Shown: positions 7,332 through 15,957, counted from the first letter of the stretch. The stretch is 64,000 nucleotides of DNA from Bradyrhizobium sp. cir1 (GCF_014198245.1 NZ_JACIHE010000003.1:186001-250000), one strand, 5' to 3'. Numbers and translations: made by a program. The notes: generated from the letters alone by a model not told the origin.

Positions 7332-8336
7332 TCAACTCAGTTTGACCAGCATCTTCCCAATGTTTTCGCCGCTAAACAATCCAAGGAAAGCATGCGGTGC
7401 CTGTTCGACACCATGGAAAACGGTCTGACGCCACTTGATCTTGCCTACTGCATGCCAAGCTGCCAAATCTTTTGCGAAGGCAGACTGCAAGTTCACGTAG
7501 TTCAAGATGACAAAGCCTTGCAGACGCAAACTTCTGGTAACAGCCATAAGCAAGTTGCGCACACCCATCGGCTGCGAAGCCGCATTGTAGTCTGAAATCA
7601 TGCCGCACAGCGCAAACCGGCCAAATGTCTTTGCGTTAGCGAGCGCCGCGTCCAGGTGCTCACCGCCAACGTTATCAAAATAGACATCGATGCCATCAGG
7701 GGCGGCCATAGCGAGCGCGGCAGTCAGGTCTGGAACGGATTTGTAGTCAATTGTCTCGTCAACCCCGAGCTCATCTTTCGCAAACGCAGTCTTTTCTACT
7801 CCTCCAGCGGAGGCGATTACCCTATGGCCTTTCAGCTTCGCGATCTGGCAGGCCATTGAACCAACAGCACCTGCGGCACCGGAAACGAAGACGACGTCGC
7901 CTTCTCGGAGGTCTGCGATGTGCAGCAACCCAACGTACGCCGTGAAGCCAGGTATCCCGGCCACACCGAGGAAGGCTTCGGGCGGCAAGCCGTGAGTGTC
8001 CAACTTGCGGACCTTGTTGGCCGGAGCATTGAAGGCCTCCCGCCAACCGTTCATGCTTTGGACTAAATCGCCAGGCTTAAGTGATTGATCGTTGGATTGT
8101 ACGACTTCACCAATAGCATCGCCCTGCATGGCGACGCCAAGAGCGAAGGGTGGCACGTAGTTGGGGGCATCATTCATCCGGCCCCGCATGTACGGATCAA
8201 CGCTCATCCAAATATTGCGGACCTGAACTTGGCCTTCGACTGGTGTCGGTAGTTCAACGGTGGCTAACTCGAAATCATCGGCCGTTGGCATACCAACCGG
8301 GCGGTTCTTCAGTCGGATTTCACGTGATGTCACCAT
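7332..8336 (-). CDS. Zinc-independent NADP-dependent oxidoreductase (MDR family)
   Basis: A 334-residue medium-chain dehydrogenase/reductase of the leukotriene B4 12-hydroxydehydrogenase / YncB-CurA type. The substrate-side segment WMSVDPYMRGRM (about 40-51) and the nucleotide-binding SGAAGAVGSMACQIAKLKG (about 150-168) with the later FDNVGGE are typical. These cytosolic enzymes reduce alpha,beta-unsaturated carbonyls with NADPH and lack catalytic zinc. The ATG at 8336 is preceded by GGGAG; an open frame continues 99 codons upstream but does not look like family sequence. The gene seems less GC-rich than the chromosomal genes around the island, so it may have been acquired with it. Confidence 0.88.
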   Translation of the reverse strand: MVTSREIRLKNRPVGMPTADDFELATVELPTPVEGQVQVRNIWMSVDPYMRGRMNDAPNYVPPFALGVAMQGDAIGEVVQSNDQSLKPGDLVQSMNGWREAFNAPANKVRKLDTHGLPPEAFLGVAGIPGFTAYVGLLHIADLREGDVVFVSGAAGAVGSMACQIAKLKGHRVIASAGGVEKTAFAKDELGVDETIDYKSVPDLTAALAMAAPDGIDVYFDNVGGEHLDAALANAKTFGRFALCGMISDYNAASQPMGVRNLLMAVTRSLRLQGFVILNYVNLQSAFAKDLAAWHAVGKIKWRQTVFHGVEQAPHAFLGLFSGENIGKMLVKLS

Positions 8337-8692
8337 CAGCAAGCTCCCATCAATCGGGAAGAACCGCTTCAACGAGACTCGATGTTCTTGTTCATCATGC
8401 CACCTCGCGGCCCCTGATCCCAATGCACTCAACCAAAGCGTAATCGATTTTGCACGCCTGTCCACGCGGTTGAATGTCTCATAAGGGTCAAAATGCGAAG
8501 AACTCAGGCTGAGCACATCAAGTCCGCTATGGCCCACTGACCCGACTTCACTGATCAGAGGAGGTCGTCGAGACTTCTCGTACCTAATTGACCGCCACTT
8601 GCTCTTTGCCCCGGTAAACGCCCTGTCGGCCATTTACCGGAGTTTACCGGCAAGCCGGAGTAGCCTCCGCCGCTCGAACGCATAGGTGACGA
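8337..8692. other. Upstream region of the oxidoreductase, no clear gene
   Basis: The minus-strand frame of the oxidoreductase stays open through 8633, but the added residues match nothing I know and lack a ribosome-binding site at the distal ATG. The stretch probably holds the oxidoreductase promoter. No palindrome stood out. Confidence 0.4.
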
Positions 8693-8905
8693 TTATAGCC
8701 CGAGCCGTTGGAGGTCCGTCTCGCTCAGCGCCACGTCCGCGAGCTGCGATCGCCTTCCGCCACGTTCGCCCCCGCGTCGCCGCACCGCTGCCGCGCGCTG
8801 CCGGGCACAGTCTTGACGGAGCAGCGCGATGAACGCGGCCCGGTCCCGCCGCGAAAGCGACTGCCATTCCCTCCATGCCCGTTCCAGCCCGCTCATCGGT
8901 TCCAT
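8693..8905 (-). CDS. Small hypothetical arginine-rich protein
   Basis: A 70-residue ORF, with MSGLERAWREWQSLSRRDRA in the first third and a basic, arginine-rich middle. The pattern of Trp and Leu suggests an amphipathic helix. It has no recognised domain. It stands alone between the oxidoreductase and a gene-poor stretch. Coding is plausible from the helix-like composition but not proven. Confidence 0.4.
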   Translation of the reverse strand: MEPMSGLERAWREWQSLSRRDRAAFIALLRQDCARQRAAAVRRRGGERGGRRSQLADVALSETDLQRLGL

Positions 8906-9393
8906 CCTGCTGATATCGTGAGACTACCTAGCGGAACAAAGTCGGAAGAGAGCGGCGGCAAATATACGAAGATCGGGCCGTCGCGCGTCCCCGCGCAAAA
9001 AGTTCCGCCCCGGAGGACCCGGCCAAAGCGCGGTGGAATCCTTGGCTCTCCTCGGTATTCCTCCGGAATGTATTGGCGAGCCCGACTTGGCTTATCACAG
9101 CACTGTTGATCACCGGCCTCTGTCGAGGGGCAGGGTCATTGCAAGTGGTCGGCAGGGGCCGCCTGATTATGAGCACGGGCGGCCCCACTTGCGATTGGAT
9201 CGGTTCCAGCGTGTTCTTATTGATGGAACCGGAAGGCGGGAGCCGGTGCCGCTGCATACGGATTTTGGCACCTGCGCAAAGACAGGCGTCTAATTTTAGG
9301 AAGTGCGTCAAGTCGATCTCAACAGTCCTTGCACTATGTACCCCGAGGAAATCCTGCAAGAGGATGGAACTGAACTAAGAAGACGCATCGAAA
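8906..9393. other. Gene-poor island stretch
   Basis: About 490 bases with overlapping short frames on both strands (the longest, on the minus strand, has 143 codons) that lack domain-like sequence or a good start. It probably holds decayed island DNA. Confidence 0.4.
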
Positions 9394-9564
9394 ATGATCA
9401 GCGTCCGTGAATACCAAGAGCAGCTTCTCGCGACATACAGGCATCATCTTGCTCGCGTCGAACGAGGCGAAGTCCCCTATGGCGCCGAGGAGCAGACGAT
9501 CGAAATCCAGCGCCTCAAGCTCGCCATCGCTGTTCTCGAACAAGATTTGGAGAACGGTGTTTAG
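9394..9564 (+). CDS. 56-residue hypothetical protein, helical
   Basis: A short ORF reading MISVREYQEQLLATYRHHLA and ending with a leucine-rich amphipathic helix (IEIQRLKLAIAVLEQDLE). Residue spacing fits one or two alpha helices, possibly a coiled-coil hairpin around GEVPYG. It has no known family. The composition is clearly protein-like, unlike the overlapping frames. It is likely an island gene of unknown role. Confidence 0.55.
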   Translation: MISVREYQEQLLATYRHHLARVERGEVPYGAEEQTIEIQRLKLAIAVLEQDLENGV

Positions 9565-9735
9565 CTGCACTGTCTTACTTCAGGCCATCGCTCAATCTTG
9601 CATCTTTCGCGCGCTCCGACGTGATCACCCTTAAAGGACAATCTCGCTGCCGGATGAGGGTGCATGCGCCAAGGCCGACTTCCACCGCGCGTGGACCGGC
9701 ATTGAGATACATCAATCGTCGCGGGGGCGGTTTGG

Positions 9736-9924
9736 ATGCATGCTCTCAGCGCGATGATCGAGACCGATGCAGATAGATTTCGCGAACAAGCGCAGGAGTG
9801 CCGTCAACTGGCGGCCAAGGCTGTCCACGAGGTTGACAAACAGGCGTGGCTTCGGCTTGCCGCCGATTGGATCAAGCTCGCGCAAGAAGTCGAGGAAAGA
9901 CGGAGCGGAGGGTCTTTCGCATGA
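9736..9924 (+). CDS. Small helical protein of a Bradyrhizobium-type family
   Basis: A 62-residue ORF (or 56 if translation starts at the ATG at 9754, where the protein-like sequence begins: MIETDADRFREQAQECRQLA). GGGGGCGG sits upstream of the first ATG. The pattern RFREQAQECRQLA...AWLRLAADWIKLAQEVE matches many small helical proteins that I know from Bradyrhizobium genomes, all of unknown function. No signal or membrane segment. Confidence 0.6.
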   Translation: MHALSAMIETDADRFREQAQECRQLAAKAVHEVDKQAWLRLAADWIKLAQEVEERRSGGSFA

Positions 9925-9929
9925 CGACC

Positions 9930-10193
9930 CTATACGTCTTCATCCTCTTCCGTCGCGGCTTGTGATCGCGGTTGAGCGCAGGCACCACGCCGATCCGCGC
10001 GAACATGGCAGGGCCCGCCGCGCTCGACCACGAGCATCAGCGCTTCGATCGCGGCCTGCCATTCCGGCGCGTCGTGCTCGCGCTTGGGCCGTGTCGTGAT
10101 GAAGGTGGCGGCGTCGTGCAGGGTGATCAGCTTGCGGCTATCCGGGAGCGAGATCGGATCGTCAAAGGCGCGATGCCAACCCTCGTCGGTCAT
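9930..10193 (-). pseudogene. Frameshifted copy of a small conserved protein
   Basis: The frame starts MTDEGWHRAFDDPISLPDSR and goes on to EWQAAIEALMLVVERGGP, after which the expected MFARIGVVPALNRDHKP is present only in a neighbouring frame (near 10005). One extra base in CCCTGCCATG explains the shift. The intact relative at 19131-19367 in this window has FDDPVPLRNGRRLRTLQEAA and GGGWTMFARIAMLRALNA at the same places. Function unknown. Its ATG overlaps the stop of the broken GIY-YIG frame (TGATG). Confidence 0.7.
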
Positions 10194-10590
10194 CACCGAG
10201 CACTTCGCACATTCCAAGGCAGATCGTATTTCTTGATCAGGCCCAATTCCAACCCAGCACTGCCATGTACCGGCAGGCCGTTGCACTCAAAATCGGGTGG
10301 CACCGCCGTATAGACGTCGATATGCGGGACGAGCCGCAACTCGCTCTTGAGCATTTCATTGAGCCGCTGGTTGGTGATCTGACCGAGGCCGGGCCTTTGT
10401 GTACAGGTATAGCCGCCGAGCGAGCCCCATTGTCGCCACGCCGACATAGAGCACGGCGTCCTCACGGGCGAAGGCGTAGACGCCGACCTCCTTGGAAACG
10501 GGCTGATCTAGGATCAATTGCGCGTTGCTGCCGACAGCGTCCATCGCGCGGACAATTTGAAGCCGCCCGCCGACCTCGATCGAACCCGAA
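10193..10590 (-). pseudogene. GIY-YIG nuclease domain, 3' half of a broken gene
   Basis: The minus strand reads QLILDQPVSKEVGVYAFARE then VLYVGVATMGLARRLYLYT, the GIY-YIG signature (GVY...YVG), then shifts frame near 10390 and continues GQITNQRLNEMLKSELRL to GLPVHGSAGLELGLIKKYDL and the end. In the bacterial family this domain follows an N-terminal HTH and a KPxLxxxxLL linker. That N-terminal half is found inverted just beside it (10614-10811). No start codon or promoter is left for this half. Confidence 0.7.
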
Positions 10591-10593
10591 CTC

Positions 10594-10614
10594 TTGTGCC
10601 GCTGCGGGGCACAA
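10594..10614. repeat. 7-bp hairpin at the inversion junction
   Basis: TTGTGCC and GGCACAA flank a 7-nt loop, and the last base is the A of the ATG of the inverted N-terminal half. It sits exactly between the two oppositely oriented halves of the broken HTH/GIY-YIG gene. Confidence 0.5.
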
Positions 10615-10811
10615 TGACGACTTCCGACCAGATACGCTCTCTTGCGCGTGAGGGCCTGACCACCGCCGAGATCGCTCGGCGCTTGGGCATTCGATATCAG
10701 CACGCTCATAGCGTCCTGAACAAGTCTGGCGGCGGTGCCGCAAAGCAGGCGCGCGCTCCAATTCGTCCGGCCGACAAGCCTTCTCTGAGCCCAGCGACTT
10801 TGCTGGAGTAG
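10614..10811 (+). pseudogene. HTH 5' half of a broken GIY-YIG nuclease gene (inverted)
   Basis: A 65-codon frame reading MTTSDQIRSLAREGLTTAEI and ARRLGIRYQHAHSVL, a homeodomain-like helix-turn-helix, then a linker ending KPSLSPATLLE before a stop. In relatives the linker leads straight into a GIY-YIG domain; that domain lies head-to-head on the other strand. The simplest reading is an in-place inversion of about 200 bases. A short HTH protein could still be made, but it lost its partner domain. Confidence 0.65.
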
Positions 10812-11184
10812 TGACCAACTATGACATGTGGATGAATGGCCCGGATATCCAGCCCGGGCAAGCCTCGCCTCAACGTTGCAGCGGGCGCGCGGCGAAACGG
10901 CGCGCCACGCCTCGAAATCGGCCTCGCTGCGCTTAGACAGGGAAAACCGCCGACCCACGCCGCCAGGAACGTAGCCCGGGGGCGCGCTCTCGAAGGTAAC
11001 GGCGGTGAGATCAGCGAGCGCGGTGCGGCAGGGCGGATATCGGCGATGGTGGTCATGCCGCAAGACGATGGGGACACTGAGCCACGCTATCAGGTTTTCT
11101 GTGGGCAATTGCAGCGCGATCGATGCTTGCTGTTGGCTTCATCTTATATTTTCGTGGTCTCGACCGTGAAAAGGGGCTCGGAGA
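10812..11184. other. Decayed stretch with no intact gene
   Basis: Two minus-strand frames stay open here (to 11077 and 11108) but give arginine/proline-rich or fragmentary sequence. It may hold remains of another island gene. The 3' end carries the promoter region of the gene at 11185. Confidence 0.4.
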
Positions 11185-11721
11185 ATGGAAAAATTTGGCC
11201 CTTGGGTGTGCCCCGGTGTCATCGACGTCGGCCAACTGATGGATGTGGTGGCTCGCGATGTCGCCAAAGCAAAAGCTAACTCTCGGGAGCACGTGCTCTG
11301 GCTGTTTGAAGGCATAAAGGCGGCGCATGCAGCATGGCTGAAAGGGCACAACCTTTCGGGCAAGGCACTGAGACGTGCGGGCACACCGTTTAGCGAAGCC
11401 TATGACGATGTTGAGCGATGGTTGGCGGAGACTGCACCGCCGAAACCCAAACGTCCGAAGCGCGGTTTTGTGTACGTGATCGGGATGGTGGAGGACGCGA
11501 CAGCGGTGAAGATCGGTTTTGCGACCGACGTTGATGATCGACGTTCAACGCTTCAAACGTCCTCGCATCACACTTTGAAGGTTCTCGCTGTCATCAAGGG
11601 CACGCCAGCAATAGAGAAAGAGCTTCACCGCAAATTTGCCACCGACCATATTCGCGGCGAATGGTTCCGCAGGACGCAAGCGATCGAGGCGTTCATAGCC
11701 GAAGTTGGCAATCCGCTTTAG
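11185..11721 (+). CDS. T5orf172 / MUG113 GIY-YIG-superfamily protein
   Basis: A 178-residue protein. Residues 1-85 are a helical N-terminal region of unknown fold. Residues 93-175 read FVYVIGMVEDATAVKIGFAT, then RRSTLQTSSHHTLKVLAVI and EKELHRKFATDHIRGEWFR, the hallmarks of the T5orf172/MUG113 domain, a branch of the GIY-YIG nuclease superfamily found in phages and mobile elements (YVI...KIG, R, and E in a HxxF...GEWF context). It probably binds or cuts DNA. It overlaps the convergent gene on the minus strand by 4 nt. Typical mobile-element cargo. Confidence 0.85.
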   Translation: MEKFGPWVCPGVIDVGQLMDVVARDVAKAKANSREHVLWLFEGIKAAHAAWLKGHNLSGKALRRAGTPFSEAYDDVERWLAETAPPKPKRPKRGFVYVIGMVEDATAVKIGFATDVDDRRSTLQTSSHHTLKVLAVIKGTPAIEKELHRKFATDHIRGEWFRRTQAIEAFIAEVGNPL

Positions 11722-11936
11722 CTAGATGGGCCTGCGTTGGCAGCGTCGAGAGCCGCAACGAACCGCCGCGCCTCATTCTCATACTTCCGCCATGCGCTCT
11801 CGGTCGCCTCCCTGAGCACGTGTGCACTGCCTTCCCGCACGGTCTCCATTCGTCCGGTCGGCTCCTGCCTGTCCGGGTCCTTCCCATCCGCCATGCACAT
11901 CGCCCGCGCGACACGCTCAATCCGATCATCGCTCAT
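11718..11936 (-). CDS. Small phage-like hypothetical protein
   Basis: A 72-residue ORF starting MSDDRIERVARAMCMADGKD and ending with a helix (WRKYENEARRFVAALDAA). The opening resembles short phage proteins that start DRIERVARAMC. No function known. It begins 4 nt after the stop of the membrane protein gene upstream, so the two are cotranscribed, and overlaps the T5orf172 gene's 3' end by 4 nt. Confidence 0.6.
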   Translation of the reverse strand: MSDDRIERVARAMCMADGKDPDRQEPTGRMETVREGSAHVLREATESAWRKYENEARRFVAALDAANAGPSS

Positions 11937-11940
11937 TCGT

Positions 11941-12204
11941 TCAGTCCACCCGTCCGCGATCTCGCTGCTGATCCCTGAACTTCTGCCAGCTAGCATCACT
12001 GGCTGGCTGTCCCCGCTCGATCTCGGCCATGACGATGGCGATGCTCAGCGCCATAGATGCGACGAATACCGCAACGGATACGAAGGAAATTCCCTCCTCG
12101 TATAGTCCTGTCAGGGCAATGAGCAGTGCGGCCCATGCCAACCAAATCAGGCGGCGGGTGGCCCACATTTGAGCGACTAGGCGCGGATCGTGATCATCTT
12201 TCAT
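11941..12204 (-). CDS. Small two-TM membrane protein
   Basis: An 87-residue protein with two hydrophobic helices: LIWLAWAALLIALTGLY (about 19-35) and FVSVAVFVASMALSIAIVMA (about 41-60), followed by a polar tail rich in Gln, Asp and Arg. The N-terminus MKDDHDPRLVAQMWATRR is charged. No family recognised. First gene of a short two-gene minus-strand unit near the integrase; a phage-like or island membrane protein is likely. Confidence 0.6.
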   Translation of the reverse strand: MKDDHDPRLVAQMWATRRLIWLAWAALLIALTGLYEEGISFVSVAVFVASMALSIAIVMAEIERGQPASDASWQKFRDQQRDRGRVD

Positions 12205-12338
12205 TAGCAGTGTCAGAGTTCATCCGGTATGTCGCCGCTCTCCGGCGTGGGCGACTGCACCGGCAGCATACGCGCACCGATTGCGTGCAGCACACGCCTG
12301 CCACTCGGATTTCCACAGTTACAGCGCGATCGACCCAC

Positions 12339-12373
12339 GAAAAAAGCCCGACCCCGGCGACGCGGGATCGGGC
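12339..12373 (-). terminator. Rho-independent terminator of the integrase gene
   Basis: On the minus strand GCCCGAtCCCG pairs with CGGGGTCGGGC (one mismatch), followed directly by TTTTTT. It lies about 30 nt past the integrase stop and is correctly oriented. Confidence 0.8.
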
Positions 12374-12401
12374 CAACGATCAGGCGATCAGAGCGCGGCG
12401 G

Positions 12402-13811
12402 TCAGGCGACGAGCCGCAGTCCGGTGTCAGCTTGGGTCACCGGCTCGGCGATGATCCGCCGCAACTCGGCGGCGACGCCGTCCAGCACCGCGCGCTTCTC
12501 TTTCATCCGCTTGGAGTGGTTGTAGACCTTGCCGGTCACCGTCGGCACGATCACGTCGCCCTTTTTGCTCGCGGCGTGGTCGAGGCATTTGGCGATCCAC
12601 GCATCGTCAAAGCCGAGATCGCCCGCCAGGGTCGCCGCCGTCCGGCGCAGGTCGTGCGGCGTGAACGGCTTCATGCCAAGCAGCGCGCAGATGCCGGGCG
12701 TCTTGGTGACCATCTTGCCATCCTTCCTCTGCTTGGTGCCGCGCAGCGCCGTTCCCATCGCCCTGCGGTTCAGCGGCGTGTTGTCGAGCGGGCTCGCGAA
12801 AACGAAATCCTTGTTGCTGCCCTTGAGGGCGTCCCGGACGATCTCGACCGCGAGGCTCGACAAAGGCTGCTGGATCACCCGGCGCTTTTTGACCCGCTTC
12901 AACGGCACGTCGAGGCGCGGATGCTCGCCGTCGAGGTCGAACAACTCGTTCCGGTGCGCGCCGAGCAGTTCATTCGAGCGCAGCATGGTGACCAACTCGA
13001 ACTTGAGCGCCAATCGCGTCCTGCGATCCCATGGCATGTCGTCGCGGTCGAGGCCGTGCCAGAAAGTCTTGATCTCGTCCTCGGACAGAACGCGCGTGCG
13101 CGGATGCTCAGGGTCGAGCTTGCCGAGATTGATGCAGGGGCTGGCGGTGACATAGTCCTGCTCGGGCTCGGCCGCCCAATTGAACAGGCCCGACGCCGCG
13201 CGCCGCATGTGGCGGGCGTTGCTGACCGATGGCTTGCCGCCGTGTCTGCCCGCAACGATGTCCTTCGACAGCGCGGCAATGTCCTGCTTGGTGACCTCGC
13301 AGGCGAGTTTCTTACCTAGCCGGGGCCCGATGAAGCGCCGCAAATGGCTGGCGACGCTCTCCCAACTTTCGATCCGGGGCCGCATCTCGCCATCGGGCTT
13401 CTTGACCGGCGTTTTCATCCAGTCGATCCGCTCGTCAATGATCTCGCTGACGGTCTTGCCCTGCTTCGCCTTCTGCGCCTTCTGCTGCCGCAAGCTCTCG
13501 GCGATGTTCTCGCCGTTGCCGATCCGCATTCTCAGGGCATAAACCTCGGTGCGGGCCTGCTCGACCGGGAAGGTCGCAGGATTGTGGAGGCCGAGCCATT
13601 TGGAGCGCTGCTTGCCGGTGGCCCGGTCGGTGAACTTGAAGAAGAAGGTCGCGACCCCGGCCGGGATGACGCTGACGTAGAGGCCGGGGCATTTGCGGTC
13701 GTAAATCTTCACGCGCTTGGCGACGCGCTTCTCGCAGAGGCGGTCGGTCAGCACGACGCCGCCATTGCGACCGCGCTTGCCCGCAGGCTCGATTGTCGTG
13801 GTAGCATCCAT
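12402..13811 (-). CDS. P4-type tyrosine-recombinase integrase
   Basis: A 469-residue integrase. The N-terminal arm-binding domain (DUF4102-like) reads KRVAKRVKIYDRKCPGLYVS and later TFFFKFTDRATGKQRSKWLG. A SAM-like core-binding domain spans about 130-230. The catalytic domain has Arg in MLRSNELLGAHRNELF (about 275), HDLRRTAATLAG (HxxR, about 392-403), the second His in CLDHAASK, and the nucleophile Tyr in GKVYNHSKRMKEKR. It inserts and, with a directionality factor such as AlpA, excises the island. ATG 13811 is preferred over the ATG 11 codons upstream because family members start near MDATTT. It marks the right end of the element. Confidence 0.92.
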   Translation of the reverse strand: MDATTTIEPAGKRGRNGGVVLTDRLCEKRVAKRVKIYDRKCPGLYVSVIPAGVATFFFKFTDRATGKQRSKWLGLHNPATFPVEQARTEVYALRMRIGNGENIAESLRQQKAQKAKQGKTVSEIIDERIDWMKTPVKKPDGEMRPRIESWESVASHLRRFIGPRLGKKLACEVTKQDIAALSKDIVAGRHGGKPSVSNARHMRRAASGLFNWAAEPEQDYVTASPCINLGKLDPEHPRTRVLSEDEIKTFWHGLDRDDMPWDRRTRLALKFELVTMLRSNELLGAHRNELFDLDGEHPRLDVPLKRVKKRRVIQQPLSSLAVEIVRDALKGSNKDFVFASPLDNTPLNRRAMGTALRGTKQRKDGKMVTKTPGICALLGMKPFTPHDLRRTAATLAGDLGFDDAWIAKCLDHAASKKGDVIVPTVTGKVYNHSKRMKEKRAVLDGVAAELRRIIAEPVTQADTGLRLVA

Positions 13812-14367
13812 GTTGGTTTCAGACTCCCAATGGGTTTGGACCAATAGGGCCGGGCCTTGGGCCTCTCGGCGTCCGTGGAAGGGATCGAGTGGCTTAGGGC
13901 CTGGCCCTAGATTTGACGAAACCCGCGAAGCGCCCCTGCAACAGGCTAATCGGAAAGTGCTTGTTTCAAAGGGTTTTTGTAGTCTTGGCCGGTCTCACCC
14001 AATGACAAAATATAGACGTGTGGTCCTGACGCCCGGGGTCTGTGCGTCAAGTCTCGTGGTGATGCCTGTGGTCCGACCGGGCCCGCGCATCAGTCATCTG
14101 CAAGGCGACGGGGGCAATAGTGCATCGCTCCCCGGGGAGAGCACGAAGGACACCGTTAAAACCACCGCGCAGGGAAGGCCGGGCGACCGGCATCACCTGT
14201 GGTCCAACCCGTGCGCGTTCTTATTGCACACGGGACTTCGGGTGCCAGCCGGCGCCCGGCCTTCCCTGCGCCCTTTCTTTGAAGAGGGCAAGAGCAGAGA
14301 GCAAAGCTCGGGCGAAACAAGCCGCGAGGATGCGAAGGCGTGTCCGCAGATGAAAATGAGCATCCCT
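13812..14367. other. Integrase upstream region and likely island boundary
   Basis: A 556-base gap with no gene. It should contain the element's attachment site, but I found no tRNA or tmRNA and no convincing direct repeat. A 12-base match CGTGTGGTCCTG occurs near 56 and again near 14018, which may be chance. The right half holds a palindromic dispersed repeat. Confidence 0.45.
14167..14271. repeat. Palindromic dispersed repeat with 19-bp perfect arms
   Basis: GCGCAGGGAAGGCCGGGCG (14167-14185) is perfectly repeated in inverted orientation at 14253-14271, with a central part containing two more short mirrored segments (around GTGTGCAATAAG and ACACGGG). I recognise this layout as a repeat scattered through Bradyrhizobium intergenic regions. 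Confidence 0.7.
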
Positions 14368-15957
14368 CTACTCGTTCAACGCCCTCCGCAGCCTGCGGAT
14401 GATGACGCCGCGGGTGCGGTCGTCGGCGGCGGCTGCGACCTTGTCGCTGATGTCGAGCATCAGCTCGGACATCTCGTTGTGCCAGTCGAGATGCGTGACG
14501 GCGTCGGGGGCGAGGCGGCGACGATGGTCGACGTCGAGGACGCGCGGCTCGGCCGCTGCGAGCTCGTAGATGTCGTCCAGCACCGGCTGATAGATCTTTG
14601 CGGCCGGGACGATGCGCTCGGCCAGCCGCTCGGCAAGCCCGGCGATCGCGTCCTGCTCGCCATGGGTGAGGAACAGGCCGCGCGCGATCGGGCGGCGCGC
14701 CGCGATCCAGCCGGCAATGCCGGCGGCGTCGGCATGTCCGGAATATTCGTCGATCATCCGGATGCGAGCCCCGACCCGGATCTCCTCGCCCTGGATCCGC
14801 ACCGCCTTGGCGCCGTCCTGGAGGAAGCGGCCGAGCGTGCCTTGCGCCTGGAATCCGGTGAGCAGAACGGTGGCGCGCTCGTTCCACAACCAGCGCTTGA
14901 GGTGATGGCGGATGCGGCCGGCGTCGCACATGCCGCTGGCGGCGATGATGATGTGGAAGCCGGTCAGGCGCATGATCGCCTTGCTCTCGGCGACCGTCTC
15001 GGTGAATTTCAGATGCGGCGAGTTGAGCAGGTGGTCGACGTCGACATCAGGATCGAGGCACGCGGCATGCTGGCGGAAGACTTCGGTCGCATGGATCGCG
15101 AGCGGGGAATCGAGAAAAATCGGCGCCGCCGGAATTTCGCCGCGCTCCATCAGGTGGACGATGTCGACGATCAGCTCCTGGGTCCGCTCCACCGCGAAGG
15201 CCGGGATCAGCAGCGCGCCCCTGGCGGCCGCCGCATCGCGGATCTCGCTGGCAAGGTGTTGCCGCCTTTGCTCGGGCGTGGTGACGGCGCGCACGCGGTC
15301 GCCATAGGTGGACTCGCAGATGACGTAGTCGAGGTCTACCGGGGCCTCGGGATCGGGCTGCAGCAGCTTGGCTTCCGGTCCGACATCGCCGGAAAGCAGC
15401 ACGCGCAATGGCCGCTCACGGCCGGCCTGGTCGAATTCCAGCTCGACCGAGGCGGAGCCGAGCAGATGGCCGGCATTCCAGTAGCGTGCGCGAACGCCGG
15501 GGATCACGTCGGTCCAGCGTTCATAGTCGACCGCGCGGAACGATTGCATCGATGCGGTGGCGTCGGCCTGCGTGTAGATCGGCGCGACCTCATTCCATCG
15601 GCGCGCCGCGTTGCGGCGGTTCAGCTGCGCGACCTCGGACTCCTGGATGCTGCCGGCGTCCGGCAGCATCCAGGAGCAGAGGTCGATCGTGCCGCGTGTC
15701 GCCAGGATGGGGCCGTCGAAGCCCTCGCGCACGAGTTTCGGCAGCAATCCGCTGTGATCGATATGGGCGTGCGTGAGCAGCACCGCCCGGATGTCGGCAG
15801 GGCGGAAGGGAAAGGCACCGTAGTTGAGTGCCTTCAGCGTCTTCTGTCCCTGGAACAGGCCGCAATCGACCAGGAAGCGCCCGGTGGGAGTCTGGAACAG
15901 ATAGCTCGAGCCGGTCACGGTGCGGGCGGCGCCGCAAAATCGAACGGTTACGCTCAT
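14368..15957 (-). CDS. Beta-CASP metallo-beta-lactamase-fold hydrolase
   Basis: A 529-residue protein of the CPSF/YSH1-like (beta-CASP) class of RNA-processing metallo-hydrolases. Metal ligands are visible: LLTHAHIDHSGLLP (HxHxDH, about 62-74), GHLLGSASVELEF with its His near 166, and SGDVG (about 190). Beta-CASP motif parts include ICESTYGDR, AASGMCDAGRIRHHL and YSGHADAAGI, with a last His in LTHGEQDA. Known relatives are RNA nucleases. It is the last gene of a three-gene operon, overlapping the PRPP-synthetase gene by 4 nt (ATGA). RNA or other phosphodiester substrate is inferred from the family. Confidence 0.87.
   Translation of the reverse strand: MSVTVRFCGAARTVTGSSYLFQTPTGRFLVDCGLFQGQKTLKALNYGAFPFRPADIRAVLLTHAHIDHSGLLPKLVREGFDGPILATRGTIDLCSWMLPDAGSIQESEVAQLNRRNAARRWNEVAPIYTQADATASMQSFRAVDYERWTDVIPGVRARYWNAGHLLGSASVELEFDQAGRERPLRVLLSGDVGPEAKLLQPDPEAPVDLDYVICESTYGDRVRAVTTPEQRRQHLASEIRDAAAARGALLIPAFAVERTQELIVDIVHLMERGEIPAAPIFLDSPLAIHATEVFRQHAACLDPDVDVDHLLNSPHLKFTETVAESKAIMRLTGFHIIIAASGMCDAGRIRHHLKRWLWNERATVLLTGFQAQGTLGRFLQDGAKAVRIQGEEIRVGARIRMIDEYSGHADAAGIAGWIAARRPIARGLFLTHGEQDAIAGLAERLAERIVPAAKIYQPVLDDIYELAAAEPRVLDVDHRRRLAPDAVTHLDWHNEMSELMLDISDKVAAAADDRTRGVIIRRLRRALNE

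Noticed and set aside
12126..13319. Long plus-strand open frame (397 codons) opposite the integrase
   Set aside because: It is antisense to a clear integrase and rich in Arg, Ala and His, as expected from reverse reading of GC-rich coding DNA.
56..14029. 12-base match CGTGTGGTCCTG near 56 and near 14018 as attachment-site direct repeats
   Set aside because: It is short, extends no further, and related TGTGGTCC strings occur elsewhere nearby, so chance or repeat-family similarity is more likely.
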